From Thiorhodococcus minor (lineage in GTDB: Bacteria; Pseudomonadota; Gammaproteobacteria; Chromatiales; Chromatiaceae): a DNA stretch of 44,368 nucleotides. Each line of letters begins with the position of its first letter. The stretch's first letter is position 1. The translations under genes and the position numbers were made by a program. Under the pieces are notes generated by a model. The model had not been told where the DNA came from. It searched no databases and worked only from the letters and a program-made list of their open reading frames with translations. The stretch is from the NCBI RefSeq assembly GCF_010820565.1, contig NZ_JAAIJQ010000045.1:1-44368 (forward strand). Direction: 5' to 3'. This document shows, piece after piece, positions 7,226 to 16,167 of this stretch.

Positions 7226-8890
7226 CTACGCATCGTCTCTGTGCGCACGAGCCGAGCCGATTGCCTTCACCAGATTCTCGGCCGCGAAGTCCACGGCGTC
7301 GAGGAAGGGGTAGAGCACGACGGGCACTCCGGCCTGCCAGAGTGCGGAGCCATGGGCCTCATCGCGGGCGACCACGACGATTTCACCGCCGAAACGGCGC
7401 TCGCACAAGGCGTGCAGCAGGGCACGGTTGGAGCCGATATCCGGCAGGGTGCTGATGACCCACCCCGCGCCGGCCAGGGGCAGGCTGTCCAGGAAGGCCG
7501 GATCCGCCCCATCGCCGAACCGCACGGGCAGATCCGCCTGCGCCAAGGTGCGCACCAGATCCGGATCGAAGTCCACGCCAAGCACCTCGAGGCCGTTGGA
7601 CCGCAGGCGCCGCGCCAGGCGCTTGCCGTAGCGCCCGAGCCCGAAAACAAGGACCTCGGGCCGCTCCCTCGGGGCGGCTTGCTGCTCCACGGCCAGCTCT
7701 CGATAGGGACGCCGCCGCTCGAATGGGTATAGCAGCGGGGCCAGGCGCTCGTAAAGGCCGTGGGAGCCCAGGATCATGTAGGTGCTCAGGGTGATGGTGA
7801 TCAGTCCCACGAGCGTGGTCAGACCCAGGGCCTCGACGCCGACCTGGCCGAGCGAGATGCCCATGGCCACGAAGACGATCGAGAACTCGCTGATCTGGGC
7901 GACGGTGAGACCGGCCAGGAAGCCGGTTCGCTTGCGGTAGCCCATATAGCCCATGATCACCATCACGATCAGCGGATTGCCGATGAGCACGAAGCCCGAG
8001 AGCACCAGGGCCGGCCAGATCTCGGTGCCCAGGGTCGAGAGGTCGAGCCGCGCACCGAGATCGATGAAGAAGAACAACAGGAGGAAATCCCGAGTCCCCG
8101 TCAGCCGTGCGCTGATGGCCTCGCGGTAGCCTGTGGAGGCGAGCGAGAAACCAGCTAGGAAGGCACCCGCTTCTTTGGAGAAGCCGGCCCACTCACCGAG
8201 TGCCGCGAGACCCGTGCCCCAGGCGATCGCGAAGACCAGGAGCAGCTCGAGCGAGCGGGCCATGCTCCGTGTCAGCCATGGCAGGACCCAGCGCATCATG
8301 AGATAAAGCAGCCCGGCGGCCGCGGCAATCCGCCCGATCAGCTCGACGGCGACTTGCCAGGCGCCGCCCTCGCTGCCGCTGCCGAGGGCGCTCATGGACA
8401 TCATCGCCAACACCACGGCGATGTCCTGCACGATCAGGAAGCCGATCGCGATGCGCCCGTGCAGGGAGTCCAGCTCGCGCTTGTCCGAGAGCAGCTTGAC
8501 GATGATGATGGTGCTGGAGAACGTCAGCGCCACCGCGACATAGAGCGCCTCGACCCAGCCCTTGCCGAGCAGCAGGATCAGTGCGAAGCCGAACAGGATG
8601 GTGAAGGCGAGCTGGCCCAGACCCGTGGCCAGCGCGACGGCCCCGATGTGGCGGACATTGCCGAGGTCCAGCTTGAGCCCGACCAGAAACAGCAGCACGG
8701 CGATCCCGACCTGGGCCAGCAGGTCGATCTCGTCGTGGGCCTGCACCAGCGCGAGTCCCGCCGGCCCGACCGCGATGCCGACCACGAGATAGGCGATCAG
8801 CACCGGCTGGCGCAGCCGGATTGCGATCATTCCCGCCACGGCGGTCATCGCCAGCAGGAGTGCAATCTCGGCAAAGGGCTCAAGTGACAT
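7226..8890 (-). CDS. CPA2-family cation:proton antiporter with RCK/TrkA-N domain (Kef/YbaL type)
   Basis: A 554-aa membrane transporter. About 12 hydrophobic helices (residues 1-400) form the Na+/H+ exchanger domain, including LVGLKLDLGNVR, LTFSSTIIIVKLLSD and FLIVQDIAVVLAMMS. A cytosolic TrkA-N Rossmann domain follows (about residues 415-545) with VFGLGRYGKRLARRL (GxGxxG) and an acidic residue ending the second strand (GVDFDPD). I chose the ATG at 8890 (MSLEPFAEIALLLAM) because the longer frame from 8971 adds 27 residues unlike family N-termini. It should exchange K+ or Na+ for H+ under nucleotide control. It is divergent from the P-type ATPase gene across a 273-bp gap that holds no gene and no promoter I could identify. 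Confidence 0.9.
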   Translation of the reverse strand: MSLEPFAEIALLLAMTAVAGMIAIRLRQPVLIAYLVVGIAVGPAGLALVQAHDEIDLLAQVGIAVLLFLVGLKLDLGNVRHIGAVALATGLGQLAFTILFGFALILLLGKGWVEALYVAVALTFSSTIIIVKLLSDKRELDSLHGRIAIGFLIVQDIAVVLAMMSMSALGSGSEGGAWQVAVELIGRIAAAAGLLYLMMRWVLPWLTRSMARSLELLLVFAIAWGTGLAALGEWAGFSKEAGAFLAGFSLASTGYREAISARLTGTRDFLLLFFFIDLGARLDLSTLGTEIWPALVLSGFVLIGNPLIVMVIMGYMGYRKRTGFLAGLTVAQISEFSIVFVAMGISLGQVGVEALGLTTLVGLITITLSTYMILGSHGLYERLAPLLYPFERRRPYRELAVEQQAAPRERPEVLVFGLGRYGKRLARRLRSNGLEVLGVDFDPDLVRTLAQADLPVRFGDGADPAFLDSLPLAGAGWVISTLPDIGSNRALLHALCERRFGGEIVVVARDEAHGSALWQAGVPVVLYPFLDAVDFAAENLVKAIGSARAHRDDA

Positions 8891-9163
8891 GGCGCTGCGC
8901 GGGCTGAGTGACGCTCGGATGATGCCAAGCCAGGGGGCTATCCGCCCCGGCGCTGGGCCTTCCTCGGGCATCCCCGGGGAACGGCGAGTTGAATCTTCCC
9001 GATTGGCACAACATCTCCCGCATTAAAGAATAGCCACTCCGAGGGCCCGCTGTCCGCGACCTGATCCATCGCGCGCATTCCCGCGCCCGCGCACCGATGT
9101 CGTGACCTGGCGCGCTCGCCTGGACTGCTGGCGGCACCCTCGCATGCTCCCCGAGGTACTCCA

Positions 9164-11890
9164 ATGCAGGACCTGATGGATAGGCACTGGCACCACCTCC
9201 CCGACGCGGAGGCGGTCGATCTCCTTGACGCGGACGCCGAGCGCGGGCTCGACCGGCTCGAGGCCGAGGAGCGGCAAAGGCGCTTTGGTCCCAATGCCCT
9301 TACGCCGCGCAAGGGCCGGGGGCCGCTGCTGCGCTTCCTGGATCAGTTCAACCAGGCCCTGGTCTACGTCCTGCTCGCCGCGATCCTGGTGAAGCTGGCT
9401 CTAGGCGGCTATGTCGACGCCGGGGTGATCTTCGGTGTGGTGCTGCTCAACGCCGTCATCGGCTTCGTGCAGGAGAGCAAGGCCGCCAGCGCCCTGGACG
9501 CCCTGTCGCGCTCCCTCACGACAGAGGCCACGGTGATGCGCGGCGGCGAGCGCCGCCGCGTGGACGCCCGGGAGCTGGTGCCCGGCGACATGGTTCTGCT
9601 CGCCTCCGGGGACAAGGTACCCGCCGACCTGCGCCTGCTGCGGGTGCGCAGCCTCAAGGTGGACGAGTCGGCGCTGACCGGCGAGTCGGTGCCGGTGGAG
9701 AAGCGGGCGGGGGTGATGGACCGCGACACCCCCCTGGCGGACCGGGCCAACATGGCCTATTCCTCCACCTTCGTCACCTTCGGTACCGCCGCCGGACTCG
9801 TCGCCGCCACGGGTGACAACACCGAGGTGGGACGCATCTCCGAGCTCATCGCTCGCGTGGACCCGCTGGAGACCCCGCTCACGCGACAGATCGCCCGCTT
9901 TAGCCGTCTGCTGCTCTTCGGCATCTTGGCGCTCGCGGCGCTCACCTTCGTCATCGGTCTGCTACATGGGGAGTCCTGGATCGACATGTTCATGGCGGCG
10001 GTGGCGTTGGCCGTGGCCATGATTCCGGAGGGACTGCCGGCAGTGCTCACCATCACGCTCGCGATCGGGGTGGCGCGCATGGCCCGTCGGCACGCCGTCA
10101 TCCGCCGCCTGCCCGCGGTGGAGACCCTGGGCAGCACGAGCGTCATCTGCTCGGACAAGACCGGCACCCTGACCCGCAACGAGATGACCGTCCAGCGCCT
10201 GTGGGCGGGGGCCGACGAGTACGCACTGAGCGGCGTGGGCTATGCGCCGGAGGGGGGGCTCACGGCGGACGGCGCCCGGGTCGAGCCCGCTGGGCGACCG
10301 GCGCTGACGGAGCTGCTCAGGGCGGGGCTCCTGTGCAACGACGCGGTGCTGCGGGAGGACGGCGATGCCTGGCGGATCGAAGGGGATCCCACCGAAGGGG
10401 CCCTGCTGACCGCGGCCGCCAAGGTGGGGCTGGCCGCCGCCGAGGAGCACGGCAGCGCCCCGCGCCTGGACGCGGTGCCCTTCGAATCCGAGCACCAGTA
10501 CATGGCCACGCTCCATGGGGGCGCGCGCCCCATGGTGTACCTCAAGGGATCCGTGGAGTCCCTGTTGTCCCGGTGTGACGGCGCCATCGATCGGGACGGC
10601 ACGGTGATTCCGCTCGACCCTGAGGCGGTGCGTGCCCGGGTCGAGGCCTTGGCCGCCCGTGGCCTGCGGGTGCTGGCCTTCGCCCGCATGGATGGCGCGG
10701 GACGCAGTGGTATCGACCACCCGGATCTGACGGACCGGCTCACCTTCCTCGGCCTGCAGGGCATGATCGACCCGCCTCGGGAAGAAGCGGTGCGGGCCGT
10801 CGCGGCCTGCCGCCGGGCGGGCGTCTCCGTGAAGATGATCACCGGCGACCACGCCCTCACCGCCGCCGCCATCGCGGGACAGATCGGACTCGGCGAGCGT
10901 GCGGACGACGGGACCCTGCCGGCGGCCCTCAGCGGGCGCGAGCTTGCCGAGCTGCACGACGACGACCTGATCCGGGCCGCCGAGCAGACCGCTGTCTTCG
11001 CCCGCGTCACTCCCGAGCAGAAACTGCGCCTGGTGGAGGCGATCCAGGCCCGCGGCGCTGTGGTCGCCATGACCGGCGACGGGGTCAACGACGCCCCGGC
11101 GCTGCGCCAGGCGGACATCGGGGTGAGCATGGGGCTGACTGGGACAGAGGTCGCCAAGGAGGCGGCCGACATGGTGCTGACCGACGACAACTTCGCCACC
11201 ATCGAGGCCGCGGTCGAGGAAGGCCGTGGTGTGTTCGACAACCTCACCAAGTTCATCACCTGGATCCTCCCCACCAACGCCGGGCAGGGGCTAGTCATCC
11301 TGGTGGCGGTGCTGCTCGCGCAGCCGCTCCCGGTGCTGCCGGTACAGGCCCTCTGGATCAACATGACCACCGCTGTCCTCCTGGGGCTGACTCTGGCCTT
11401 CGAGCCCAAGGAGCCGGCTCTCATGGACCGTGCTCCACGGCCCCCGGGGGCGTCCATCCTCGACGCCGTGCTGCTGCAGCGTATCCTACTGGTCGCGCTG
11501 ATGCTGCTCGCGGGGGCCTTCGGTCTCTTCGAGTGGGCCCTGTACCACGGCGCCAGTGTCGAGCAGGCGCGCACCGTGGCAGTCAACGTGTTCGCGGTAG
11601 GCCAGGCATTTTACCTGCTCAACTGCCGCTCCCTGCGCTGGTCCATGTTCCGCATCGGGGTGTTCAGCAACCCCTGGATATGGGCCGGCATTGCCGCCAT
11701 GGCCCTGGTGCAGCTCGCCTTCACCTACCTGCCCATCATGAATCGCTTATTTCATACCGCGCCCATCTCCGCCGGATACTGGCTCGCCTTACTCGCCGTG
11801 GGGCTTGTCATCTACGGAGTCATGGGGCTGGAAAAGCTGCTGCGGCCGCGGGGCACCCGAGAGCCGCTGGTCGCTCGTCAAGGGGGCTAA
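9164..11890 (+). CDS. P2-type cation-transporting ATPase (SERCA/PMR-like) with altered TM6 site
   Basis: A 908-aa ion pump of the cytoplasmic membrane. In order: an N-terminal cation ATPase domain (WHHLPDAEAVDLL), an actuator with TGES at 172-175, TM4 PEGLP at 288-292, the phosphorylated aspartate D331 in DKTGTLT, a nucleotide-binding domain, the hinge motif TGDGVNDAP at 637-645, and four C-terminal helices. The organisation and the VETLGSTSVICSDKTGT segment match the P2A group. In TM6, however, the SERCA motif NLVTDG reads NMTTAV, so the calcium-coordinating aspartate is alanine. Calcium is therefore not a safe assumption; a monovalent or other cation is possible. It is divergent from the Kef-type gene. 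Confidence 0.93.
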   Translation: MQDLMDRHWHHLPDAEAVDLLDADAERGLDRLEAEERQRRFGPNALTPRKGRGPLLRFLDQFNQALVYVLLAAILVKLALGGYVDAGVIFGVVLLNAVIGFVQESKAASALDALSRSLTTEATVMRGGERRRVDARELVPGDMVLLASGDKVPADLRLLRVRSLKVDESALTGESVPVEKRAGVMDRDTPLADRANMAYSSTFVTFGTAAGLVAATGDNTEVGRISELIARVDPLETPLTRQIARFSRLLLFGILALAALTFVIGLLHGESWIDMFMAAVALAVAMIPEGLPAVLTITLAIGVARMARRHAVIRRLPAVETLGSTSVICSDKTGTLTRNEMTVQRLWAGADEYALSGVGYAPEGGLTADGARVEPAGRPALTELLRAGLLCNDAVLREDGDAWRIEGDPTEGALLTAAAKVGLAAAEEHGSAPRLDAVPFESEHQYMATLHGGARPMVYLKGSVESLLSRCDGAIDRDGTVIPLDPEAVRARVEALAARGLRVLAFARMDGAGRSGIDHPDLTDRLTFLGLQGMIDPPREEAVRAVAACRRAGVSVKMITGDHALTAAAIAGQIGLGERADDGTLPAALSGRELAELHDDDLIRAAEQTAVFARVTPEQKLRLVEAIQARGAVVAMTGDGVNDAPALRQADIGVSMGLTGTEVAKEAADMVLTDDNFATIEAAVEEGRGVFDNLTKFITWILPTNAGQGLVILVAVLLAQPLPVLPVQALWINMTTAVLLGLTLAFEPKEPALMDRAPRPPGASILDAVLLQRILLVALMLLAGAFGLFEWALYHGASVEQARTVAVNVFAVGQAFYLLNCRSLRWSMFRIGVFSNPWIWAGIAAMALVQLAFTYLPIMNRLFHTAPISAGYWLALLAVGLVIYGVMGLEKLLRPRGTREPLVARQGG

Positions 11891-12010
11891 TGCGAGGCAC
11901 TCGACGTGGCTGGCGCACCGCCAGGATTCGAGCCCGCAGCCCCAGCCTTATCCAGGAGGATACGACCTGAGTGAAGAAGGGGGGCTCTTCAACCTAGATT
12001 CGGCAATCGG

Positions 12011-12140
12011 AACCGCAAAGGCGCGAAGGACACGAAGAAAAACAGAGGCTTGAATTGCTGCGTCGCTTCACCCTCTGGGTGAGCATTGCTTCGCAGACAA
12101 GGTGTTGAAATCCCTTGCGCTCTTTGTGCCCTTTGCGGTT
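12011..12140. repeat. Inverted-repeat element, AACCGCAAAGG arms (copy 1)
   Basis: The left arm begins AACCGCAAAGGCGCGAAGG at 12011. The right arm (12112-12140) read on the minus strand begins AACCGCAAAGGGCACAAAG. About 75 bases lie between them, including a small CACCC/GGGTG hairpin (about 12069-12082). A similar unit lies at 24021-24110 between fruA and fruK. Dispersed A-rich AAGG repeats of this kind are common in high-GC proteobacteria, but I do not know a mobilising enzyme for them. Confidence 0.7.
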
Positions 12141-12166
12141 CAACTGCTCTCTTTGGAATGATCGAC

Positions 12167-12197
12167 GCCTGCAAACGCCTGTCAGGCGATTGCAGGC
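12167..12197 (-). terminator. Strong stem-loop downstream of fccB (no U-tract)
   Basis: GCCTGCAA (12167-12174) pairs with TTGCAGGC (12190-12197), and inside it CGCCT pairs with AGGCG around a GTC loop, separated by one A-A mismatch. It lies about 40 bases after the fccB stop on the transcribed strand. No run of T follows in the direction of fccB transcription, so it may be an end-stabilising hairpin and not a classical intrinsic terminator. Confidence 0.5.
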
Positions 12198-12238
12198 AGG
12201 CAATGGCGGTACAGCAATCGATCCAGTCGCCAGGGCTT

Positions 12239-13534
12239 CTACTCCATCATGTCGTTAATGACGTTCTTGAACCAGCTGTGGGCATAGCTGACCTCGCGCT
12301 TGCGAATCTCCGGGCTGGCATTGGCCGGCGAGACACCGCCGGAGCCTGGTATCGGCGTGATGGTGTTGGTATGGCTGTCGAAGCCGTAGACGGCGGCCAC
12401 AGAGATCCCGAACGCTTCGCCCACGATGCTGTAGCAGGTGTTGACGAAGGTGGGATCATCCGGCTCCTTGCCCTGAAAGCGGGCGACGATGGCGGCCGCG
12501 GCGACCTTGGCCTGGGAGTTGGCGGCATAGGCCGACTTGGGCATCGCGGCGGCACTGGAGGCGTCGCCGAGCACGTAGATGCCCTTGTGGCGGCTGGATT
12601 CGAAGGTGCGCTTGTCCACCGGGCACCAGTCGCCGTCCACCAGGTCGGCCGCGAAGGCGATGGCCCCCGCCTTCTGCGGCGGGATGATGTTGACCACATC
12701 GCCTTGGAAATCCTCGACCAGACCGACTAGGGTGCGCGTGCTCGGGTCCAGCTCTTCGATCGCGCCACCCGCAGCGGCACTGATCCACTGGATCATGCTG
12801 TCTTCGGTGCCATAGCCATAGAGCTTGCGCCAGCCCTCCATGTAGAGGCCTTGCTTGGAGAAGGCATCCTTGGCGTCGAGGATGGTGACCTTGGCCCGCG
12901 GCTTGTGATGCTTGCAGTACATGGCGATCTGCGAGGCACGCTCGTAGGGCCCAGGCGGACACTTGAAGGGGTTTGGCGGGGCAGCGATGATCACGTGCCC
13001 ACCCTCCGGCATGGACTCGATCTGGCGGCGCAGCAACTGGGTCTGCGGGCCGGCGTACCAGGCGTGGGGCACGAGCGCGTTCGCGACCTTCTCGTCGTAG
13101 CCCTCGATGGCGTCCCATTTGAAGCCGACGCCGGGCGAGACCACGCAAGCGTCGTATCCGAAGGTGTCTCCCGCCGCCGTCTGGACCTGCTTCTTCTCCG
13201 GGTCGATGCCGACGGCCGTGCCCTGTACCACCTCCACGCCATGGCGGCGGAGGCCGTCATAGCCGAAGGTCAGCGATTGAAGCGTGCGATCGCCGCTCAG
13301 CACCTCGTTGCTCATGAAGCAAGAGGTATAGGCCGGCTTTGACTCGATCAGGGTCACGGCAAGGCTCGGGTCGAGCTTGCGCAGGTACTTGGCCGCGGTG
13401 CAGCCACCCACGCCGCCACCGACCACGACCACGCGGCGCGACGCCCCCAGCACCAAGCCTGGAATGCCCAGCGTGCCGAGCGCGACCGCGCCAGCGGTCG
13501 CACGGATGAAGGTTCTGCGTTTCATGTCAGTCAT
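12239..13534 (-). CDS. fccB: Flavocytochrome c sulfide dehydrogenase, flavoprotein subunit
   Basis: FCSD flavoprotein (431 aa) that oxidises sulfide in the periplasm and passes electrons to its cytochrome subunit. A twin-arginine signal (KRRTFIRATAGAV, about residues 5-17) precedes the FAD-binding VVVVGGGVGGCTAAKYLR. C72 in AYTSCFMSNEV is at the position of the cysteine that covalently holds FAD in Allochromatium. C192 (FKCPPGPYERAS) and C367 (VNTCYSI) are the redox-active disulfide pair. The C-terminal FCSD domain (REVSYAHSWFKNVI) is complete. It is the last gene of a three-gene minus-strand run behind fccA and a multihaem cytochrome. Export is via Tat, as expected for a cofactor-loaded flavoprotein. 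Confidence 0.93.
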   Translation of the reverse strand: MTDMKRRTFIRATAGAVALGTLGIPGLVLGASRRVVVVGGGVGGCTAAKYLRKLDPSLAVTLIESKPAYTSCFMSNEVLSGDRTLQSLTFGYDGLRRHGVEVVQGTAVGIDPEKKQVQTAAGDTFGYDACVVSPGVGFKWDAIEGYDEKVANALVPHAWYAGPQTQLLRRQIESMPEGGHVIIAAPPNPFKCPPGPYERASQIAMYCKHHKPRAKVTILDAKDAFSKQGLYMEGWRKLYGYGTEDSMIQWISAAAGGAIEELDPSTRTLVGLVEDFQGDVVNIIPPQKAGAIAFAADLVDGDWCPVDKRTFESSRHKGIYVLGDASSAAAMPKSAYAANSQAKVAAAAIVARFQGKEPDDPTFVNTCYSIVGEAFGISVAAVYGFDSHTNTITPIPGSGGVSPANASPEIRKREVSYAHSWFKNVINDMME

Positions 13535-13555
13535 GATTCTCTCCCTGCTACCGGC

Positions 13556-14161
13556 CTAGCGCTGGCTGCCATAGAAGTTGACCAGGGCAGGGATGGCATC
13601 GTCCCCGGCCTCCTCGATCGCCGCGTCGACCTTGCGCTTCATCTTGCGCGGCCATTTGCGGTTGCCGTCGAGGAAGTCCTCCATGGTGTAGTGCAGATAC
13701 GGCATCCATTGACCGGCGAGGGTGCCGGCATCACCAGGCCGGCCGCCGTTCTCATGACATTTCTCGCAGTACTCCTCATGCAGCTCCGCGCCGCGGGCGG
13801 CCAGTGTGGCGTCGTACTGCTGCGGAAAGAGCTGCAGCCGCTGACTGGCGAAGAACCAGCCCATCTCTTTGAGCTGCTCGTCGGTGTAGGCCTTGGCGAT
13901 GCGGTTCATGATGCTGGAGTTGCGCTCGTCCTGCCGGTAGGCCTTCATGGCGTCCACGAAGACCTCCGGGTCCATGCCAGCGATGGCGGGCATGGATGGT
14001 CCGACGCTGGAGCCATCGGTGCCGTGGCAGCCGGCGCAGGTGAAGGCCATGGCCTGTCCCGACGGCCCCGCCGAGACTGCTGCGGGCAGCACGGCCAGCA
14101 TGACGAGGAGGACATGGCGAGCGGACTTGTGCAGGGTGTCGTTGTTTTTCATCTTCTCCAT
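13556..14161 (-). CDS. fccA: Flavocytochrome c sulfide dehydrogenase, dihaem cytochrome subunit
   Basis: A 201-aa periplasmic dihaem cytochrome c. A Sec signal peptide (ARHVLLVMLAVLPAAVSAGP) is followed by two class I haem sites, CAGCH (about residues 42-46) and CEKCH (about 132-136). Segments GTDGSSVGPSMPAIAGMDP and LAGQWMPYLHYTMEDF match FccA of Allochromatium. It receives electrons from FccB in the heterodimer. The start at 14161 lies 5 bases after the upstream stop, and an internal ATG at 14152 is also possible. A long open frame upstream is only the shadow of the neighbouring gene. fccB follows 21 bases downstream, so the pair is co-transcribed. Confidence 0.93.
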   Translation of the reverse strand: MEKMKNNDTLHKSARHVLLVMLAVLPAAVSAGPSGQAMAFTCAGCHGTDGSSVGPSMPAIAGMDPEVFVDAMKAYRQDERNSSIMNRIAKAYTDEQLKEMGWFFASQRLQLFPQQYDATLAARGAELHEEYCEKCHENGGRPGDAGTLAGQWMPYLHYTMEDFLDGNRKWPRKMKRKVDAAIEEAGDDAIPALVNFYGSQR

Positions 14162-14166
14162 CCCCG

Positions 14167-16167
14167 TCAGCTCGGTAAGGTGACCAGGCCGAAGAGCACC
14201 AGCGTCAGCAGCGTCAGGCCAGCCATGATCAGCACGGTCGTGATGAAGGAGGCCGCCAGAGAGAGGCGCCGCGAGGGACGATGCACCAAATGCTTCTCCA
14301 GCTCGCCAGTCTCCAGGAGCCGCTCGTATTGGAGACGGTGGTCGTGCTTGAACTCGTCGATGGGGATCACGCCCGTGAAGATGGCCGTGCTCATCGGGAA
14401 GCGCTCGGGTCGGAAGTGCACGTTGAAGAAGTGCACCGAGTTCAAGAAGATGGCCGCCAATAGCGCCTCCTCGGCGTGCACCAGGTTGGCGATATTGAAG
14501 GTCCAGCCCGGCAGGATGAGGGAGGTCTTGTCCGGCATGAAGAGGATGAGACCCGAGAGGCCGATCACCGTGGCACCCCAGAAGGGCGCCCAATAGTCGA
14601 ACTTCTGCCAGTAGGTCCATTGGCTGAACTGCGGGCGTGGGCCGCGGCCGAGGAACCACTTGAACATGTCCCTCAGGTCCCGGAAGTCCTTCATGTTCGG
14701 GACCAAGGATGTGCTGCCGAACCACTCGAACGTCTTGCGCTTGCGCCAAATGTTGGTGGTCGCGATCGCCAAGTGGGTGAAGAAGATCCCGAGCCAGATG
14801 ACGGCCGCGGTCCGGTGAATGATCCCCTCCATGCGGATGCCACCGAGGAATTCCACGACCGCCTTAGCCCAGGCGGTGTGCGAGAACAGCAGGGTCGTAC
14901 CCGTCAAGATCAGGGTCATGGTGGCGATGGCGAACAGGAAGTGGATCCAGCGCCAGACCAGGGGGAAGCGGCGGAAGTAGACCACGTCGGGCTGGCTCAG
15001 GTCCTCGACGAAGCCCTTGCCCTGGATGCGGTCCATCAATTCCCGATAGAGCCAGAGCAGGACGTGGACCCAGAAGAAGGCCATGACGGCGAAGACCAGG
15101 ATCTCCATGAAGACCCTGAAGGCCCAGAGGCCCGGATAGTTCTCGCGGTCGTGCGCGTCGCCGTGGGGCCAGAAGCTGAGGAAGTTCTCGTTGGCGTCTT
15201 CGTGGCAGTTCCGGCAGTTCTGCAGGCGATTGCTGGCATGAATCTCGGAGGTCGGGTCGTCCTCGCTCTTCACCAAATGCCCGCCGTGGCAGTCGTGACA
15301 CTTGGCGGCATCGGTATAGCCGAGACGGTGCACCTGGCCGTGGTAGGACTTGAAGTAGGTGCGCTGGGCCTCTTGGTGGCAGTCGCCGCAGTTCTTGGTG
15401 ATCTGCAGCTTCGCCTTGTCGGTCTCGGGTGAGGCGATCTCATGGGTGGTGTGGCAATCGGAGCACACCGCCGCCTCGCTGTCCCGCTCCTCCATCACTG
15501 CCTTGCCATGATCGGAAGTGCGGTAGTCCTCCAGCTCCTTCTCGTGACAGTGGCCGCAGATCTCGGGGTTTTGCAGACGGTGCTCGGCGCGCTGGATGCT
15601 GCCCAGCTCGCCGACGTTATGGCCTGCGTGGCAGTCGTAGCAGGTGGCGTTGGTGCGCGACTGGTCCAGCTCGTTGGGCCGGGCGTGGACCGACTGCATG
15701 TAGCTGGCGATCTGCTCGTTGACGACCTCGAGACGCTCGTGCTTTCCGTCAGGGTCGTCCTTGTGCTCCTTCCAGGTCTCGCGGTGGCACTCGATGCAGC
15801 CGACGATGACCGACGGCGCCTTGCGATGGGGGACCCGGTCGATGGTGACGTGGCAGCTGGTGCACTTCTGCGAGCCGTGGACGCTGGCCTCGATCTGCTC
15901 GCTATGGACGAAGATCTCCACCGGCGAGCCGTCATCGCGCACATCGGTCCGATGCTCTTCGTCCCCGTGACAGGTCAGGCAGCGCTCGTTGGGGATGATC
16001 CGCTTGCCGGTCTCGGGATCGAAATTGTCGATCATCAGCTCGCCGGCGGGCTGGGCCGTGCCATCGACGGGCTCGGGCGTGACGGCAGTTGCGGCGGACG
16101 TGATCATTAGGCCGAGGAGCGCCACCCAAAGGCAGGCTACCCGTTTGGTTTCGATGCGGCTTGGCAT
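14167..16167 (-). CDS. Nonahaem cytochrome c fused to a b-type cytochrome membrane domain
   Basis: A 666-aa protein. A signal segment (about residues 8-28) is followed by nine CxxCH motifs starting at C63, C102, C124, C176, C204, C235, C260, C290 and C318. Residues about 350-666 are a membrane part with five or six helices and histidines in helical context (H409, H451, H465, H564, H579), resembling the di-haem b-type quinol-reactive subunits of formate dehydrogenase and thiosulfate reductase. The likely role is electron exchange between the quinone pool and periplasmic c-type partners. It is the first gene before fccA and fccB, with a strong AGGAGGAG ribosome-binding site 5 bases before the ATG. 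Whether it takes electrons from FccAB or feeds another reductase is not known. I do not recognise a named gene. Confidence 0.88.
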   Translation of the reverse strand: MPSRIETKRVACLWVALLGLMITSAATAVTPEPVDGTAQPAGELMIDNFDPETGKRIIPNERCLTCHGDEEHRTDVRDDGSPVEIFVHSEQIEASVHGSQKCTSCHVTIDRVPHRKAPSVIVGCIECHRETWKEHKDDPDGKHERLEVVNEQIASYMQSVHARPNELDQSRTNATCYDCHAGHNVGELGSIQRAEHRLQNPEICGHCHEKELEDYRTSDHGKAVMEERDSEAAVCSDCHTTHEIASPETDKAKLQITKNCGDCHQEAQRTYFKSYHGQVHRLGYTDAAKCHDCHGGHLVKSEDDPTSEIHASNRLQNCRNCHEDANENFLSFWPHGDAHDRENYPGLWAFRVFMEILVFAVMAFFWVHVLLWLYRELMDRIQGKGFVEDLSQPDVVYFRRFPLVWRWIHFLFAIATMTLILTGTTLLFSHTAWAKAVVEFLGGIRMEGIIHRTAAVIWLGIFFTHLAIATTNIWRKRKTFEWFGSTSLVPNMKDFRDLRDMFKWFLGRGPRPQFSQWTYWQKFDYWAPFWGATVIGLSGLILFMPDKTSLILPGWTFNIANLVHAEEALLAAIFLNSVHFFNVHFRPERFPMSTAIFTGVIPIDEFKHDHRLQYERLLETGELEKHLVHRPSRRLSLAASFITTVLIMAGLTLLTLVLFGLVTLPS

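Larger units (their letters stand above)
11891..12238. other. Gene-free gap between the ATPase and fccB
   Basis: No coding gene is supported. The gap holds a pair of inverted AACCGCAAAGG arms (12011-12037 and 12112-12140) and a strong stem-loop (12167-12197), annotated separately. The rest shows no recognisable promoter or ORF. Confidence 0.6.

Noticed and set aside
9000-9060. Possible sigma54 promoter (TTGGCAC near 9002) upstream of the P-type ATPase
   Set aside because: The -24-like TGGCAC has no TTGC at the required spacing, so it does not qualify.
14162-14749. A long minus-strand leader open in frame with fccA (to 14749)
   Set aside because: It is antiparallel-free shadow of the b-type cytochrome gene on the same strand in another frame. 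The signal peptide of FccA starts at 14161.
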